The translations under genes were made by a program, and so were the position numbers. From an uncultured Fusobacterium sp. (lineage in GTDB: Bacteria > Fusobacteriota > Fusobacteriia > Fusobacteriales > Fusobacteriaceae), in assembly GCA_900542625.1 (NCBI GenBank), contig UQOH01000097.1:1-6283 (forward strand): a stretch of 6,283 nucleotides of DNA. The letters are read 5' to 3'. Each line of letters begins with the position of its first letter. Positions within the stretch are counted from its first letter, which is position 1. Positions 5,438 to 6,283 of this stretch are shown piece after piece. The notes beneath the pieces were generated by a model. The model searched no databases. It was not told where the DNA came from and saw nothing but the letters and a program-made list of their open reading frames with translations.

Positions 5438-5554
5438 AAGATTAATTTCTGCTTCAAGGCTTATGGTGATGAAGGTCTTGAGGTTCCTACCCTAAACTTT
5501 AAAAAAACAGAAAAAGCCGACTTGCTTTTAAGCAAAGGACGGCTTTTTCTGTTT
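5438..5554 (+). ncRNA. Candidate stand-alone small RNA, family not recognised
   Basis: A transcript of about 115 nt is predicted from the strong promoter to the terminator. Its first element is a hairpin: 5452-5462 (CUUCAAGGCUU) pairs with 5473-5483 (GAAGGUCUUGAGG region) through 11 base pairs including wobbles, with the 10-nt loop AUGGUGAUGA. A single-stranded C-rich linker follows (UUCCUACCCUAAAC, 5484-5497), then an A-run and the terminator hairpin 5505-5554. UUUCUG (5446-5451) could instead pair with CAGAAA (5508-5513) in the terminator's left arm. There is no plus-strand gene downstream, so it is not an obvious leader. I compared it from memory with SRP RNA, 6S, fluoride, preQ1, SAM, TPP and T-box motifs and found no match. 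A 10-codon ORF (5463-5495) lies inside it. Existence rests on promoter plus fold plus terminator; function is unknown. Confidence 0.65.
5505..5554. terminator. Long bidirectional terminator between the small RNA and the convergent gene
   Basis: A 15-bp stem pairs 5505-5519 (AAACAGAAAAAGCCG) with 5540-5554 (CGGCTTTTTCTGTTT). A nested small hairpin, TTGCT (5522-5526) with AGCAA (5531-5535), sits in its loop. On the plus strand the T-run lies within the stem (TTTTTCTGTTT). On the minus strand a run of six Ts follows the stem, serving the gene that ends at 5574. It therefore ends both converging transcripts. Confidence 0.88.
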
Positions 5555-5573
5555 ATAAAACTATTTTATTTTT

Positions 5574-6283
5574 TTATAATTTTTTGTTTTTAATAATTTT
5601 TATACTGCTTTCTATATCTTTGGAATATTGTATTTTCATATAATACCCGCCTTCTGAATTTTCAGTTCCAACAGTAGCTTCAAATAAATTGGTTACTCCC
5701 ACAAGCTTTATTATTTTATCTTTTATTTTCTGATCTATATTATTCAGTTCTTCATATTCCAAAACATCCATAAGTTCCATCTGGAATAAAGATATATTAT
5801 TATAAACTTTTCTAATATCAGAAATTATAGCAGATTTTTTTATTTTTTTGTCATCTACATCTTCATTGTTAAATGATATATCCTCTATTTCATAGATTTC
5901 TGCCATATTATCTTTATAATTTTCTCTTACCTCGTTTGTTCCTTCTTCTTTTTCAAATTCATTGCCAAATCCTAATGGCAGCATATGAATCTCTTTCATA
6001 TCTTCATCTTTTTCTGCATCTCTCTTGTATAAAAATTCTTTTATTAAACTTTCTTTAGCACGCTGGAAAAGTTTTTCCTGTCCGGGCATTGGAACTTTAA
6101 CTCCCGACATTCTTATATAATCATCAAAAACTTCTTTTTCAAGATCTCCCTGCTCTTTTTCATTAAGATTCATAAATTTTTCTTCATAAAGTTTATTTTT
6201 TATATCTGTTATTTTATTTTCATCTTCTGTCTTCTGCTGATTTGAATACTGCATTTCCATTGTATTTAATGTAAGCTGCTGTT
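5574..6283 (-). CDS. Protein of unknown function, 5' end outside the window (partial)
   Basis: The C-terminal 235 or so residues of an open frame that runs off the right edge. The first internal Met codon (6260) has no Shine-Dalgarno before it, and the frame stays open upstream (QQLTLNT before that Met), so the true start is probably beyond 6283. I do not recognise the family. The sequence is strongly charged, rich in Lys, Glu and Asp, with no membrane helix or signal visible in this part. The N-terminal half looks helical (ENKITDIKNKLYEEKF, LNEKEQGDLEKEVFDDYIRM) and contains a short GVKVPMPGQEKLF segment. A very acidic stretch near EDISFNNEDVDDKK separates it from a mixed C-terminal part ending in repeated Ile/Lys. 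It ends in TAA at 5574, followed by the shared bidirectional terminator. Composition matches the AT-rich neighbours, so it is probably native. Confidence 0.7.
   Translation of the reverse strand, partial: QQLTLNTMEMQYSNQQKTEDENKITDIKNKLYEEKFMNLNEKEQGDLEKEVFDDYIRMSGVKVPMPGQEKLFQRAKESLIKEFLYKRDAEKDEDMKEIHMLPLGFGNEFEKEEGTNEVRENYKDNMAEIYEIEDISFNNEDVDDKKIKKSAIISDIRKVYNNISLFQMELMDVLEYEELNNIDQKIKDKIIKLVGVTNLFEATVGTENSEGGYYMKIQYSKDIESSIKIIKNKKL

Noticed and set aside
5438..5554. SRP RNA, 6S RNA, fluoride or preQ1 riboswitch identity for the small RNA
   Set aside because: The SRP apical GGAAGCAGCC-type motif is absent, the RNA is too short for 6S, the fluoride GAUGG/CUCCUAC elements are in the wrong order, and the preQ1 loop is too short with no queuosine gene downstream.
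6021..6031. Another TCTCTTGTATA identical to the ridA-flanking arm
   Set aside because: It lies within the coding frame of the right-edge gene, with no paired arm and no extended match, so it is probably coincidence.
1..6283. CRISPR array, tRNA, rRNA, transposase or toxin-antitoxin pair
   Set aside because: No regularly spaced repeats, cloverleaf, rRNA core, transposase motif or small overlapping gene pair was seen on either strand.

Overview
The window is an ordinary-looking chromosomal segment from a very AT-rich, low-GC anaerobe. By eye it is about 30% G+C, AGA and TTA codons dominate, Shine-Dalgarno sites are strong (GGAGG) and intergenic spacers are very A/T-rich. The gene content (FRD/aspartate-oxidase-like flavoprotein, MepA-type MATE pump, short RidA, bacterial ComB homologue, YbaK deacylase) fits a Fusobacterium-like organism best. 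A clostridial Firmicute cannot be excluded, because no rRNA or other marker gene is present.

Layout. Positions 1-132 are non-coding. A minus-strand FAD-dependent oxidoreductase (133-1782) and a plus-strand MATE exporter (1996-3369) diverge from a roughly 210-bp spacer holding a back-to-back promoter pair. A small minus-strand ridA-family gene (3435-3788) follows, convergent with the MATE gene. Two plus-strand genes come next, comB-like (3956-4666) and ybaK-like (4722-5192), 55 bp apart and probably co-transcribed, ending in a strong hairpin terminator. A 381-bp gap (5193-5573) has no protein gene but holds a near-consensus promoter and what looks like a free-standing small RNA of about 115 nt. 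The RNA ends in a long hairpin shared with the convergent minus-strand gene at the right edge. That last gene (5574 to beyond 6283) is of unknown function and its 5' end is outside the window.

The genes do not form one pathway. They are small housekeeping or detoxification units: drug or metabolite efflux (MATE), enamine/imine clearance (RidA), mischarged-tRNA editing (YbaK), a phosphatase-family protein of unknown bacterial role (ComB), and a divergent flavoprotein of unknown substrate.

Two things stand out. First is the orphan RNA unit at 5403-5554: UP-like A-tract, TTGACA-17-TATTAT with extended -10, an 11-bp hairpin, a C-rich single-stranded linker and a terminator, with no downstream gene on its strand. 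Second, the two arms of a terminator-like hairpin that is intact at 5200-5264 also occur apart, at 3370-3396 (24/27 matches) and 3862-3892 (28/31 matches), on either side of ridA, as if the ridA unit had been inserted into the hairpin loop. Everything here was read by eye; no searches or folding programs were run.
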